A DNA stretch of 37,138 nt from Paraburkholderia sp. C35 (GCF_003121405.1 NZ_QBUY01000095.1:1-37138); one strand, 5' to 3'. Positions 6,795 through 14,432 are shown, counted from the first letter of the stretch. Numbers and translations: made by a program. The notes: a model not told the origin generated them from the sequence alone.

Positions 6795-7586
6795 ATGGGC
6801 GACCTTGTAGCGGCTGCGGACCCCACCACGCGAGAACTTAGCGTAACGATCAAAAATGAGCTGGTACGTCGTATTCAGCGGATGAAGCTGTCTGAAAAAA
6901 GGCTGCTCGCGCTCGCGATCGCCAAGTGCAATCCGAAAGCAAAGATGCTTAAAGACAGGGCAATGCGCCTGGATCCTGCGACCGGCGAGGCGCCAGGCTG
7001 GACTATTCGAGTGACGGCCAAGGAATTCATGGAGGCCTATCCGCACATTGAAGGCAAGCACGCCTATAGCGAGCTGAAAGAAGCGGCAGAAAACCTCTTT
7101 GAATGCCGCATCGAATGGGACGAAGAGATTGTCGAGCGGGGCAAGAAAGGCACGAAACGTCGAACAGTGCGGTGGATCTACGAAAAGGTCGATACGACGA
7201 CCGCCGGCTGGGTCGACATCAAATTTTCACCGAGTATTGCGCCCTATCTGCTCGGGATCGAAGGCGAGTTCACCAAATACATGCTCCGCCACGCAGCTGA
7301 TCTGCGATCCATGTATTCGTGGCGGCTGCTTGAGATCATGGCGCAGTTCCGTGACACAGGGCTCGTTGTTATCGGCTATGACGACTTCTGCTCGGCTGTG
7401 GGTGCTCCAGAAAGCTGTGTGAAGGACTCCGGCCAGTTGCGACGCCGAGTTATTGAGCCCGCGGTGAAAGAATTACGGGAGAAGAACAGCCTCGCAATTG
7501 AGTGGGAGCCTGTTAAGCCCGCTGGCCGCAAAGTGACCGGTTTTCGCTTCAAGTTCAAACCAGATCCTCAAGGCCGCTTATTCTGA
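6795..7586 (+). CDS. repB: RepB-type plasmid replication initiator (Rep_3 family)
   Basis: The 263-residue product has the two-winged-helix organisation of the Rep_3 initiators. The first winged helix spans roughly residues 17-135 (LVRRIQRMKLSEKRLLALAI, VTAKEFMEAYPHI, AYSELKEAAENLFECRIEW). The second spans ~145-255 (WVDIKFSPSIAPYLLGIEG, FTKYMLRHAADLRSMYSWRL, then DDFCSAVGAP and RRRVIEPAVKELREKN). It should bind the iterons just upstream as monomers to open the origin, and repress its own promoter as a dimer. Length and motif order are normal for the family. The gene is bracketed by matching TCTGACAT inverted repeats, and its stop codon lies inside the downstream one. Confidence 0.93.
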   Translation: MGDLVAAADPTTRELSVTIKNELVRRIQRMKLSEKRLLALAIAKCNPKAKMLKDRAMRLDPATGEAPGWTIRVTAKEFMEAYPHIEGKHAYSELKEAAENLFECRIEWDEEIVERGKKGTKRRTVRWIYEKVDTTTAGWVDIKFSPSIAPYLLGIEGEFTKYMLRHAADLRSMYSWRLLEIMAQFRDTGLVVIGYDDFCSAVGAPESCVKDSGQLRRRVIEPAVKELREKNSLAIEWEPVKPAGRKVTGFRFKFKPDPQGRLF

Positions 7587-7607
7587 CATGCATAAATCCA
7601 TGTCAGA
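7582..7607. repeat. Inverted repeat at the repB stop, copy of the repB operator motif
   Basis: Perfect 9-base arms TCTGACATG and CATGTCAGA enclose an 8-base spacer and include the repB stop codon. The arms repeat the operator motif found ahead of repB. A further half site (TGTCAGA) follows at ~7620. It may bind RepB (copy-number or handcuffing control) or act as a weak terminator. Confidence 0.6.
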
Positions 7608-7667
7608 CTAACCCCAAACCTGTCAGAATAACATTCGATATTTCCAACGCAAGTCGGCCCCCTAGGG

Positions 7668-7689
7668 CAGTCTGCAACGTTGCAGACTG
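7668..7689. repeat. Perfect 22-bp palindrome
   Basis: The sequence is a perfect palindrome centred on AACGTT (half site CAGTCTGCAAC). It lies in the noncoding AT-rich spacer after repB, 14 bases before a second perfect palindrome. Candidates are a regulator operator or a partition/recombination site. No adjacent gene explains it. Confidence 0.6.
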
Positions 7690-7703
7690 TCAAATCAGGG
7701 GCG

Positions 7704-7719
7704 TTTTCGGCGCCGAAAA
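7704..7719. repeat. Perfect 16-bp palindrome, parS-like
   Basis: TTTTCGGCGCCGAAAA is a perfect 16-base palindrome. As I recall them, parS sites of Burkholderia secondary replicons are 16-base palindromes with an AT-rich outside and GC-rich centre (for example GTTTATGCGCATAAAC), so the format fits. No parA or parB gene is present in the window; they would have to lie outside it. Confidence 0.45.
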
Positions 7720-7819
7720 ACTTACATAATGCTTTCAATCAAGCTAATATATTCAAAAATAACAACAAATTCTGAATAAATAGCTATAAAACACAAAAAA
7801 TGTTTCTTTTATTGCAACA

Positions 7820-7960
7820 ATGCTGACTGGACTACCAGGCCCCGCTTTCTCCGTCCCAGCCCCCCGTCGGATAGGCGGTCGCATCTTCTATCTTGATCTG
7901 GACGGTTGCCTCCATCCTCATGCGGTTTACGGGAAACCAAGGGCTGGGGCCTTTTCTCTT
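7820..7960 (+). pseudogene. Remnant of a HAD-type hydrolase (motif I only)
   Basis: The plus frame reads GGRIFYLDLDGCLHPHAVYG (residues ~19-38), the canonical HAD motif I (hhhhDxDGxLHP) seen in the HAD domain of Swiss-Army-Knife RNA repair proteins. The intact minus-strand gene at 8776-9240 has the equivalent LFLDFDGVLHPVGEP. After about 40 residues the similarity ends: the frame continues without HAD motifs and overlaps the next gene. This is best read as the 5' piece of a decayed gene. Confidence 0.55.
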
Positions 7961-8013
7961 CGGGTAACAAGTGAGCGGGGCGCAGGTCTGCGCAATACAC
8001 TCAAGGATAAACA

Positions 8014-8316
8014 TTGGATAAAGATGCACCGCTTCTGTTCGAGGCAACAAAGGGGGATCTGTTCACCTTCACTCATCGCGACTATTTCGGCGTTATGTAC
8101 CCGTCGCGAGACAAGGTGGGGCTGGACGAATGGGTCTGGCGGATATCGACGACTGTCATCCGGCGCGTGCGAGATGAAGCTGGTGAATTGCTGGAAGTCA
8201 AAGCGGAAACCGTTATCGTCAGCGAAGGATACGCGGCCACAGCCGCAGAAGCTGCCTACGACATGCGCGCGTGCCTGCGTCGTCAGCTAGAGAGAACTCG
8301 TGAAACTGCATCATGA
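8014..8316 (+). CDS. Small hypothetical protein with TTG start
   Basis: The product has 100 residues (MDKDAPLLFEATKGDLFTFT...; VWRISTTVIRRVRDEAGELL). The TTG at 8014 has an excellent ribosome site (AAGGA, 6-base spacing); no in-frame ATG is better placed. The composition is balanced and the fold is probably a small beta-rich domain followed by a C-terminal helix (YAATAAEAAYDMRACLRRQL). The family is not recognised. It directly follows the HAD remnant. Confidence 0.6.
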   Translation: MDKDAPLLFEATKGDLFTFTHRDYFGVMYPSRDKVGLDEWVWRISTTVIRRVRDEAGELLEVKAETVIVSEGYAATAAEAAYDMRACLRRQLERTRETAS

Positions 8317-8413
8317 AGCCGTTCACTCCGATCGGTGCCGAAGGGACAACTGGCAGCAGTAGCTAGCCTTCGGACAGCGATGTGTTGTTTTCATTCATAT
8401 AGATCCCCGCACT

Positions 8414-8698
8414 ATGGCTCGAGTCGAGATTATCCAGTTTGACAACGTCCCTGAGGACGGGCTGCTCGACGAGCATGCATTTGTACCTGTTGACGGCCTG
8501 ACACAGATGAGCCCGCCACACTGCGGTTGCAACCCGGCTGGCTGTACGTGCCCGAAAGGCCATTATTTCACCAAGCTATTCCCTCGAGATAACGACGGCA
8601 CGGTTCGCGGCTATGCTGTCGAGTTCGACAGTCAAGAGGAGCTCGAGGCGACTGGCCCGGAGCAGATAGCAAAACTGGTGCGGCAGGCAATGATTTGA
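8414..8698 (+). CDS. Small cysteine-containing hypothetical protein
   Basis: The product has 94 residues. Residues ~36-50 carry HCGCNPAGCTCPKGH, a C-x-C-x4-C-x-C cluster with two His nearby that could bind zinc or another metal. The acidic remainder (FDNVPEDGLLDEHAFVPVDG; FDSQEELEATGPEQIAKLV) has no known domain. No strong ribosome site is visible ahead of the ATG. Codon use looks like its neighbours. Confidence 0.55.
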   Translation: MARVEIIQFDNVPEDGLLDEHAFVPVDGLTQMSPPHCGCNPAGCTCPKGHYFTKLFPRDNDGTVRGYAVEFDSQEELEATGPEQIAKLVRQAMI

Positions 8699-8775
8699 AT
8701 CGGGCGAATCCGCTTTGCCCGTCGCGGCATCATTCGCAGCTTGTCTATATGCCTCCTCGATGCAAGTACTCCAAC

Positions 8776-9240
8776 TCACGAAAGTGCTGCCAACATATCA
8801 CCCAGCCTTCTTTGCACAACCGGCTCATTCAAACCTGTGCCGGGTGCGCATGCGATGAAGCGCGGTTCAGCGTGCTGGGCGGCGGCGACACTCTCATGAT
8901 CGTCGATGGCAATCCATTCCCGGACCGACCTGCGTTGCACCTCAGCCAGAATCTCCTCGGCCCGATTTGATCGATAACTTTCCACTACGCCTGCAAACCG
9001 TCCGGACAACGGCCCGAGCAACTGGATCAGCGTCGGGTCGTCAAAAAGTCGACGCCAGTCTGAACTGACAACGATCCTGATCTGCGGATACGGTTCGAGG
9101 ATGCGCTCAAGGAGAGGGCGCCATACAAAAAGGCCTGGGTTTTCTATGAGGCGAAAATTGTCATCAACGGCTGGCTCGCCAACAGGATGCAGCACACCAT
9201 CAAAATCAAGAAAGAGAACCGGCGCGCGGTCCTTATCCAT
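8776..9240 (-). CDS. HAD-superfamily hydrolase, Swiss-Army-Knife RNA-repair type
   Basis: The product has 154 residues. Motif I is VLFLDFDGVLHPVGEP (residues ~8-23; nucleophile Asp at ~12 and acid/base Asp at ~14). Motif II is IRIVVSSDWRRL (Ser ~60). The motif IV region is REWIAIDDHES (Asp-Asp ~112-113). The order and spacing fit the compact HAD domain associated with Swiss-Army-Knife RNA repair proteins, which act as phosphatases. Here it is stand-alone. Substrate cannot be deduced. A broken relative lies 0.9 kb away on the other strand. Confidence 0.75.
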   Translation of the reverse strand: MDKDRAPVLFLDFDGVLHPVGEPAVDDNFRLIENPGLFVWRPLLERILEPYPQIRIVVSSDWRRLFDDPTLIQLLGPLSGRFAGVVESYRSNRAEEILAEVQRRSVREWIAIDDHESVAAAQHAEPRFIACAPGTGLNEPVVQRRLGDMLAALS

Positions 9241-9439
9241 ATATCCCCCGTTGTTGTAACCTCATTCGGCTATCGCCTCAGGTGAACGGCATTGGTAGTC
9301 TTTTCACCTAACGTCATGGCCGATTTTATGTCCAGCGCCGCTGATCACGCTGGACGAAATGCTGCGGGAGGGTCTGGCATGGCAGCCCCGAAGGGCTGCA
9401 TTCTGCCTCGCTTCGCGTACACGATGCACACGGTCAGAC

Positions 9440-10024
9440 TCAGTACACGATCCGGCCAGCGAGCACGCCGTACGGGGTGAGGGCGGTGCATGGCGAGCCG
9501 AGCGGCGCTGGGTTGCCCGGCTGCGAAGCACCCAAAGGCGGAGTGAAACATCGGTTACCCATCTGCATGACCGGCGGCTGGAAGGGCTGCTGCATTTGCA
9601 CCGGGATGCCGCCCGTGCTCATCGATGGCTGGGGCGGTTGCCAAGGCACCTGCATCGCGCCAGGAGCCTGCATCGGCCGCATCGGTTGCGGCGCCGGCAG
9701 CTGAGGGAGCGCGCCCGACTGTTGGAGTGCGAAGCCACCCGCGACGATCGGGCCCGAGCCGGGGACCACTGCATTCGCGCCGGCCGCCACAGCCGCTTCG
9801 GTGAAATGCGTTTGGCCGTTCAGCTGGTCGAGCGGATCGACGATCGGCGCCGCGTCCGGATCCACGCACTTGACGATGTCAGCGAGGAAACCGCCTTTGC
9901 TGGTGTCACAAGCATGCGCGCTTAGCGTGACGAAACTGCCAGCGACTACGCTCGCGCCGATGAGCGCACGCTTGACGAGGGTTTTGTTCAAGTAACGATG
10001 CGAACCGCAATACAGAGCATTCAT
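9440..10024 (-). CDS. Secreted proline/glutamine-rich protein of unknown function
   Basis: The start is ATG 10024, chosen because GGAGG lies 5 bases ahead; a longer frame to 10045 lacks this. The 194-residue product has a basic N-terminus and hydrophobic core (RALIGASVVAGSFVTLSAHA), with likely signal-peptidase cleavage after AHA near residue 37. The mature part begins CDTSKGGFLADIVKCVDP. A Pro/Gln/Met-rich segment follows (PQLPAPQPMRPMQAPGAM; MQQPFQPPVMQMGN), and it ends with two more Cys (NRCFTPP, GSPCTALTP). It is probably periplasmic or exported. It stands alone between the HAD and recombinase genes. Confidence 0.7.
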   Translation of the reverse strand: MNALYCGSHRYLNKTLVKRALIGASVVAGSFVTLSAHACDTSKGGFLADIVKCVDPDAAPIVDPLDQLNGQTHFTEAAVAAGANAVVPGSGPIVAGGFALQQSGALPQLPAPQPMRPMQAPGAMQVPWQPPQPSMSTGGIPVQMQQPFQPPVMQMGNRCFTPPLGASQPGNPAPLGSPCTALTPYGVLAGRIVY

Positions 10025-10376
10025 GACAACCTCCAAGTGTTTCAAGGGTGCCTTGCGGGTAGTGACTTCGAATTAATGTTTCGGAGTGCTTGCTTGTTGG
10101 AAGGCATCAACGAAGCGATTGATGCGTATTGAATACCTTTCGCGACCTGGATGCGTAATCGGCAAATTCACACTTGTAAGGGATCAATACTTCATCCTTT
10201 ACACGAGGAAAGGACTGCAAGGCTTGCCAGCCGGGGCGGAAGCATTTCCACCATCTGGGATGCCTGTTACACCCAGTAATTTTGTAGTTTGGCTAAAAAT
10301 CGAGAATTACAATCCGCGCTTTTCCGATGTGGATTGTGTACGCTTCTGCCGACCGAACGTCCGTGTTTTTGCAGTT
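10025..10376. other. Noncoding stretch between two minus-strand genes
   Basis: About 350 bases between the recombinase stop and the secreted-protein start. A plus-strand frame crosses it but mostly mirrors the recombinase gene and has no ribosome site. I see no strong repeat or terminator. It should contain the promoter of the secreted protein. Confidence 0.4.
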
Positions 10377-11342
10377 TCAAATGCGAATCCGCTCGACCTC
10401 ATCGAGGGTAAGCTGGTCGTTGCGCCGATCGTAAAGTCCCGTCGTTCGAGCGCTCTCATGATTGGCCATCTGTTGCGCGATCTCGAGCTTGCCACCGTTG
10501 GTCAGGTACTGTGTGATGCCTGTCGCGCGGAAGGAATGGCATCCGATTTTGCTGTGAATCCCGGCGATAGCCGCGCGTCTGGCAATCATCCGGTAGACGT
10601 CTTGGCGAGCCATCGCGGTCTCAGTCAGCCGCCCGTTTCGGCGAGGAGCTGCGCGGAACAGAGGCGATTTGGGAGAGCCGGATAGACCAGCGCTTTCGAT
10701 GTAAGCATGTAGGTATTCTTCGAGGCTGTGATGCGCCGGCATTTCATGTAGTTTCCCTCCTTTTTCATGCAACCGGACCCATGTTCGGCGCCCCTGAATG
10801 TAAACATCCTCGACCTTCATCCTGATGCCGGCGCCGACGCGGGCGAAGGTGTAGGTCATCAACGCGATCAGCGCCCGATCCCGCAGACCAACTGTCGTCG
10901 ATACGTCTATCGCATCCAACAACTCGCGGGTCTCCTCGGCCGTCAGTACGACGGTTTTACCCTTTTTGACCGAATGTTTTGGGCCTCTGACAGCGGCGGC
11001 CGGGTTGCTCCGGATGACCTGACCAACCACCAGCCAGTCGAACAGCATCCGAAGCGCGGCCAGGTGCAGCTTGACTGACGGTGCCGCGAGGCGCTGCTGC
11101 AGGAGTTCAACATAGGCAGCAACATGGACCGGCTCGATGTCGATCAGTCCGCCCAGGCGATTGTCATCCCACCAGACGGCAAAATCCCGCACGGCGCGCG
11201 CATAGGCGGCCCGCGTGTTTGGATTGCGGATATTGGCGGTGAAAAACTCGATGAAGCGTTTAGCGGCACCCGGATCAGGTGCGAACAGCACCGGCGGGCT
11301 GAACGTGCCACCGGCACCGATCGGAATTATTGGTTGAGCCAT
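10377..11342 (-). CDS. Tyrosine recombinase (XerD/integrase-like)
   Basis: The product has 321 residues, the normal length. An N-terminal SAM-like DNA-binding domain (residues ~25-115; FIEFFTANIRNPNTRAAYAR, LAALRMLFDWLV) precedes the catalytic domain, where every catalytic residue is present: Arg168 (FARVG), Lys194 (EKGGK), His269-x-x-Arg272 (CHSFR), His295 (NHES) and Tyr304 (LYDRR). The ATG lies inside a perfect 16-bp inverted repeat with a 6-base centre, which looks like the enzyme's own crossover site. On plasmids such single recombinases often resolve multimers, and this is the simplest role. Integration of a mobile element is the alternative; no element ends were seen. Confidence 0.9.
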   Translation of the reverse strand: MAQPIIPIGAGGTFSPPVLFAPDPGAAKRFIEFFTANIRNPNTRAAYARAVRDFAVWWDDNRLGGLIDIEPVHVAAYVELLQQRLAAPSVKLHLAALRMLFDWLVVGQVIRSNPAAAVRGPKHSVKKGKTVVLTAEETRELLDAIDVSTTVGLRDRALIALMTYTFARVGAGIRMKVEDVYIQGRRTWVRLHEKGGKLHEMPAHHSLEEYLHAYIESAGLSGSPKSPLFRAAPRRNGRLTETAMARQDVYRMIARRAAIAGIHSKIGCHSFRATGITQYLTNGGKLEIAQQMANHESARTTGLYDRRNDQLTLDEVERIRI

Positions 11343-11376
11343 TGAGTAACATAAAGGACGTTATGTTACTCAATGG
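11339..11376. repeat. Inverted repeat at the recombinase start, candidate crossover site
   Basis: Perfect 16-base arms (CCATTGAGTAACATAA and TTATGTTACTCAATGG) flank the 6-base centre AGGACG. Two inverted arms around a 6-8 base centre is the architecture of dif, loxP and similar core sites of tyrosine recombinases. The recombinase ATG (11340-11342) lies in one arm with no ribosome site before it, so binding would also repress the gene. Confidence 0.65.
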
Positions 11377-11518
11377 TGCAGAAAGACTCCTCAAACGTCA
11401 AGCGATCGGGAAAATATGCATCCCGTCTGGATTATTTACCGACTCTCATCTAAAACTTCTTCAAATATCGGGATCGACGTACCCCCCGTAGTCGTTGTTT
11501 CCACCCTAGGAGCACAAC

Positions 11519-12025
11519 ATGAAGAAGATCCTTCTAGCAGTGCCAATTGTGTTGATCCCGTTATATGCGTCCTCTCAAGTTTCCGTAGACGAAATGCAGG
11601 CTCGCTTTATAAACAGAACCGGCTCGGTGTCGGAAGATCGCCGCACCGACGAGCACGCCGCTAGCTCCTTCCTCGGGCCGGGACCCAAAACCGGCTGTCA
11701 TGGAGATACCGTCAATGCTGGTGTAACAATCACAAACGTTAAAGTAAATTTGTCTGGAAACGTCGCCGATATAACCGCCACCTATAACGGGAAATATACG
11801 CGACAAGGATGGATAACTCCGTGTATTCAGTCTCCGCCGCCCAACGGCCACGAGGACCATAACGTCTATGGGCAAATCCATTTCACGGTCAAGCAGATTC
11901 CATTCAAACCACCAGAAATCTCTTGGGATGCACCCATGAACGTTGGAGAGGTAGGTGATCCAAATCACGATTCCAACATAATGGGGGCTCAGGCTGCCAA
12001 AAACGCACTGTTAAGCGCAATGTGA
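11519..12025 (+). CDS. Exported hypothetical protein
   Basis: The product has 168 residues with a clear signal peptide (KKILLAVPIVLIPLYASSQV; probable cleavage after ~residue 19). The mature part is polar and beta-rich, with two Cys (TGCHGDTV, ITPCIQSP) that may form a disulfide and the segment TITNVKVNLSGNVADITATY. AGGAG lies at good spacing before the ATG. No family is recognised. It begins a same-strand run with three membrane-protein genes. Confidence 0.7.
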   Translation: MKKILLAVPIVLIPLYASSQVSVDEMQARFINRTGSVSEDRRTDEHAASSFLGPGPKTGCHGDTVNAGVTITNVKVNLSGNVADITATYNGKYTRQGWITPCIQSPPPNGHEDHNVYGQIHFTVKQIPFKPPEISWDAPMNVGEVGDPNHDSNIMGAQAAKNALLSAM

Positions 12026-12085
12026 TGCTAAAACGGAGGCGGCTGATCGTGCCGCCTCTTCATCGTTGGCAACGATGGAGGCTAT

Positions 12086-12595
12086 ATGTCTCATTTCGAT
12101 CCAATCGAAGTATTGAAATACGGTGTTATCGGCCTTGGCTTTCTGTTGGCCTATCTCGCCTATCGATTGCTTCGGAAAGAACAGGAACAGCGCGGCGATC
12201 GCCCAAGGCCCCATCTGGTTCGCGCGATATCCTATTTCATGGTGTTTTCAATTGTTTTGGTCGGCCTCGGGTTTATTAGTGAGCTATTTTTCCCACATTC
12301 TTGCGATGAAGCAGTGTCATCTCTGGATCGTACGAACCATATTCTTTCGAATATGGCGAGTACGCAAAATGATAGCCTGACTGCTTTGCAAAAGCAGGCC
12401 GCTAGCCAAGTTAATGCTGCCCCACCATATTACGGAAATAATCAGCCGTATTATTTTGGTTTAATGCAAGCGGCAAGTGCAACTGTAGGCCAAATTATTC
12501 CTATCGAAAATAATTTCATGACGGCACTGGATGCTGCAGTTAGTGCTGTTCAACAAAGTAAGCCCGCATGTTCTCCACATTTTTCCGGCAATTAA
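12086..12595 (+). CDS. Membrane protein with two N-terminal helices
   Basis: The product has 169 residues. There are two predicted transmembrane helices (YGVIGLGFLLAYLAYRLL, residues ~12-29; YFMVFSIVLVGLGFISELFF, ~50-69). A polar C-terminal domain probably lies outside the cytoplasm (SNMASTQNDSLTALQKQAAS; Tyr/Asn-rich PPYYGNNQPYYFG). A strong GGAGG ribosome site precedes the ATG. Function unknown. It is 60 bases after the exported protein and may be co-transcribed with it. Confidence 0.65.
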   Translation: MSHFDPIEVLKYGVIGLGFLLAYLAYRLLRKEQEQRGDRPRPHLVRAISYFMVFSIVLVGLGFISELFFPHSCDEAVSSLDRTNHILSNMASTQNDSLTALQKQAASQVNAAPPYYGNNQPYYFGLMQAASATVGQIIPIENNFMTALDAAVSAVQQSKPACSPHFSGN

Positions 12596-12803
12596 ATGAT
12601 GAAACTTGAGGACGGCGTTATACGTTTAAATACTAACTTCAGACAATTTGGACCTTGACTCGCACTTATCTGCTGACCTCTGAGACAGTGCATTCCGCGG
12701 CTTAAATCTAATGGGATCTGTCTGTAGACCTGCTAGAGTGAAAGACACGGCAATTCCCAAGGCGCGGAACGAGCGCACCACCGACCGACGGCGGGAGGCG
12801 AAA

Positions 12804-13367
12804 GTGCTGCAAAAAGTAGAAAGTCAGACAAAGAGCGAAACCCAGAAAGAAAAAGCGCTCCGGGTTCTCGGTTCGGTAGCTCGCTTTATCCCATCGCTAA
12901 TACTCGCGGCTGTTTTCCTCGTTCTAGTCCATTGGTTTGGCCATGATGCTTTTCTTGCAGGCACCACGCTCGTGGCTGATTTGCGGCTCGCCTTCGTTTG
13001 CCTGCTCGCCGCATTCACGATCATTACGGTCGCGATGCGCTTTGTCTGGGCTGCGGAAAGCAGTAGATGGAGCTACCTGATTGCCTTAAGGCAAGAGGAA
13101 CCTTGGCAGACAGGGTATCCTGTCGTTGCCACCGTTATCGTTGCGATGGTGTTGGTTTTTGCGGTCAGATACTATCCGCAGACTGGGAGATTGATCCAAA
13201 TCGCGGCGTGCATCACCGTCCTCGTTGCGACCACCCGTATTCTCTATGCCATCGGCAGCCGCCAAATCAGAAAAATCGTCCGCTATGGATACTATGCGAC
13301 CGCTCTTATCCTAGCTGCTGAAGCCGTGATGGTCATGCTTCTCGGGGGGGCCGTAGAACATGGATAA
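12804..13367 (+). CDS. Multi-pass membrane protein, GTG start
   Basis: I place the start at GTG 12804 because GGGAGG lies 5 bases ahead; an ATG at 12711 would add 31 residues but has no ribosome site. The 187-residue product begins with a charged helix (VESQTKSETQKEKALRVLGS) followed by about five or six hydrophobic helices (for example FIPSLILAAVFLVLVHWFG, VVATVIVAMVLVFAVRYYP, YYATALILAAEAVMVMLLGG). No known domain is seen. Its last codons overlap the start of the next membrane-protein gene, so the two are translationally coupled. Confidence 0.65.
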   Translation: MLQKVESQTKSETQKEKALRVLGSVARFIPSLILAAVFLVLVHWFGHDAFLAGTTLVADLRLAFVCLLAAFTIITVAMRFVWAAESSRWSYLIALRQEEPWQTGYPVVATVIVAMVLVFAVRYYPQTGRLIQIAACITVLVATTRILYAIGSRQIRKIVRYGYYATALILAAEAVMVMLLGGAVEHG

Positions 13368-13719
13368 GGATAAATTCAAGGCGATTGCCTTCAGTGTCGT
13401 CATGCTCGTGGCCTGCGCCGCGTTAGCGTATGTCTTTTATAAGGTCTTCGATTCCGAAGCCCACGGCGTACTGGAGCAGATAAAGGAAGGAGGGCTGCAC
13501 GGGCTCTCGCTGCAAGACAAGATCTGGCTGATGGAATTGCTCGGAACCTATGTGTTTTTGGGGATTCTCGGTACTAGTCATGTGATAGAACTGTTCCTCA
13601 CAATCCTGGCTGTCATTCAGAAGAAAGAGGTCAAAGAAACCAATATCTGGCCGCACGCTTATGGTTTCTGCGCAGTTGTGGGCAGCTCGATGCTCTTGAT
13701 GATGATCGGGCAGTCTTGA
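13360..13719 (+). CDS. Small membrane protein coupled to the preceding gene
   Basis: The product has 119 residues. There are three predicted transmembrane segments (AFSVVMLVACAALAYVFYKV, residues ~10-29; MELLGTYVFLGILGTSHVIE, ~58-77; AYGFCAVVGSSMLLMMIG, near the end) separated by charged loops. The ATG overlaps the end of the upstream gene by 8 bases. Together they form a two-gene membrane unit of unknown function. Confidence 0.65.
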   Translation: MDKDKFKAIAFSVVMLVACAALAYVFYKVFDSEAHGVLEQIKEGGLHGLSLQDKIWLMELLGTYVFLGILGTSHVIELFLTILAVIQKKEVKETNIWPHAYGFCAVVGSSMLLMMIGQS

Positions 13720-13732
13720 TACCACTCATACG

Positions 13733-13911
13733 CTAGTCCTTCACAAGCATCTGAAAGCAGGCGCCGTCGAGTGGCAAACCGGCTTGCTTGACCTTAAGCA
13801 CGTCTCCGGATCTGCCAATCTTGTAACGCACATCGACGCGTTGGCAGCTTCACCTTCAAATCGGTCGCCATCACCTGCTCGAACACCTCGGGGTCACTCC
13901 TTGTAGATCGA
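13733..13911 (-). pseudogene. Possible frameshifted small gene
   Basis: On the minus strand one frame reads SDPEVFEQVMATDLKVKLPT and a second continues RYKIGRSGDVLKVKQAGLPL to DGACFQMLVKD and a TAG at 13733-13735. The switch falls near 13835, where one or two bases appear to be missing. Both pieces look coding and neither makes sense alone. This may be a broken gene or a sequencing error. Family unknown. Confidence 0.3.
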
Positions 13912-13915
13912 GACA

Positions 13916-14089
13916 TCACTTCATAAATAGATAGACGATGAATGCAACCGTGACTGCAAGTGTGCAGATAGTCCAACACACCGTGGCAGCGACGAGGCCT
14001 AGAGTACCAAATGGGTTGCGTTCCATGACTTCGACCAAACAGGTGTTCGCCTCGAGCCAGGCAAGCAGGTAGCGAAGGACGGTTTTCAT
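13916..14089 (-). CDS. 57-residue single-pass membrane protein
   Basis: ATG 14089 to TGA 13916-13918 encodes MKTVLRYLLAWLEANTCLVE followed by a strong transmembrane helix (TVCWTICTLAVTVAFIVYLF) and the end MK. CGGAG precedes the ATG at a short spacing. Its size and the single C-terminal helix suggest a small regulatory or anchoring peptide. Function unknown. It lies just upstream of the frameshifted region on the same strand. Confidence 0.5.
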   Translation of the reverse strand: MKTVLRYLLAWLEANTCLVEVMERNPFGTLGLVAATVCWTICTLAVTVAFIVYLFMK

Positions 14090-14432
14090 ATGCTCCGAAT
14101 TTAATAGGGTTTCTGTGGGAGCAATGATGAGGGTGCTTTTGCTATTCGAGCTCGAGCGTTTTCCTACGGCAAGCCAGGCGCTTGGAAAATCAGGCCTCTC
14201 GCCTGGATCCTGTCGTGTTATGTGTCCTCACGACAATGGCCATCTGCATATTCCTACATCCGTAGTCTTTTGGTGCGCGCCAATGCCCGCCGTAGCGAGC
14301 GTTTTATCGGGTGGCCGATAAACGTAGTCTTTTCGCGCGCCCGGCGACCACATTGTCGTCGTGTAGTTAGACTCTACAAAGTTATGACGTTACGAAGTTA
14401 CGAAGTTACGAAAGCATTTGTTGTTGCACGAA
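14090..14432. other. Noncoding stretch with hairpin and imperfect repeats
   Basis: About 340 bases with no supported gene. It contains a hairpin (TTTATCGG-N4-CCGATAAA, 14303-14322), two imperfect direct copies of CGTAGTCTTTT followed by GCGCGCC (near 14262 and 14323), and a short tandem repeat at 14381-14412. It lies downstream of imuA, where imuB would usually be. Confidence 0.45.
14381..14412. repeat. Tandem 8-base repeat GTTACGAA
   Basis: Three perfect tandem copies of GTTACGAA (14389-14412) follow a degenerate copy GTTATGAC (14381-14388). They begin just after the imuA stop (reading the minus strand). A short array like this may vary in length between isolates. No function is apparent. 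Confidence 0.6.
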
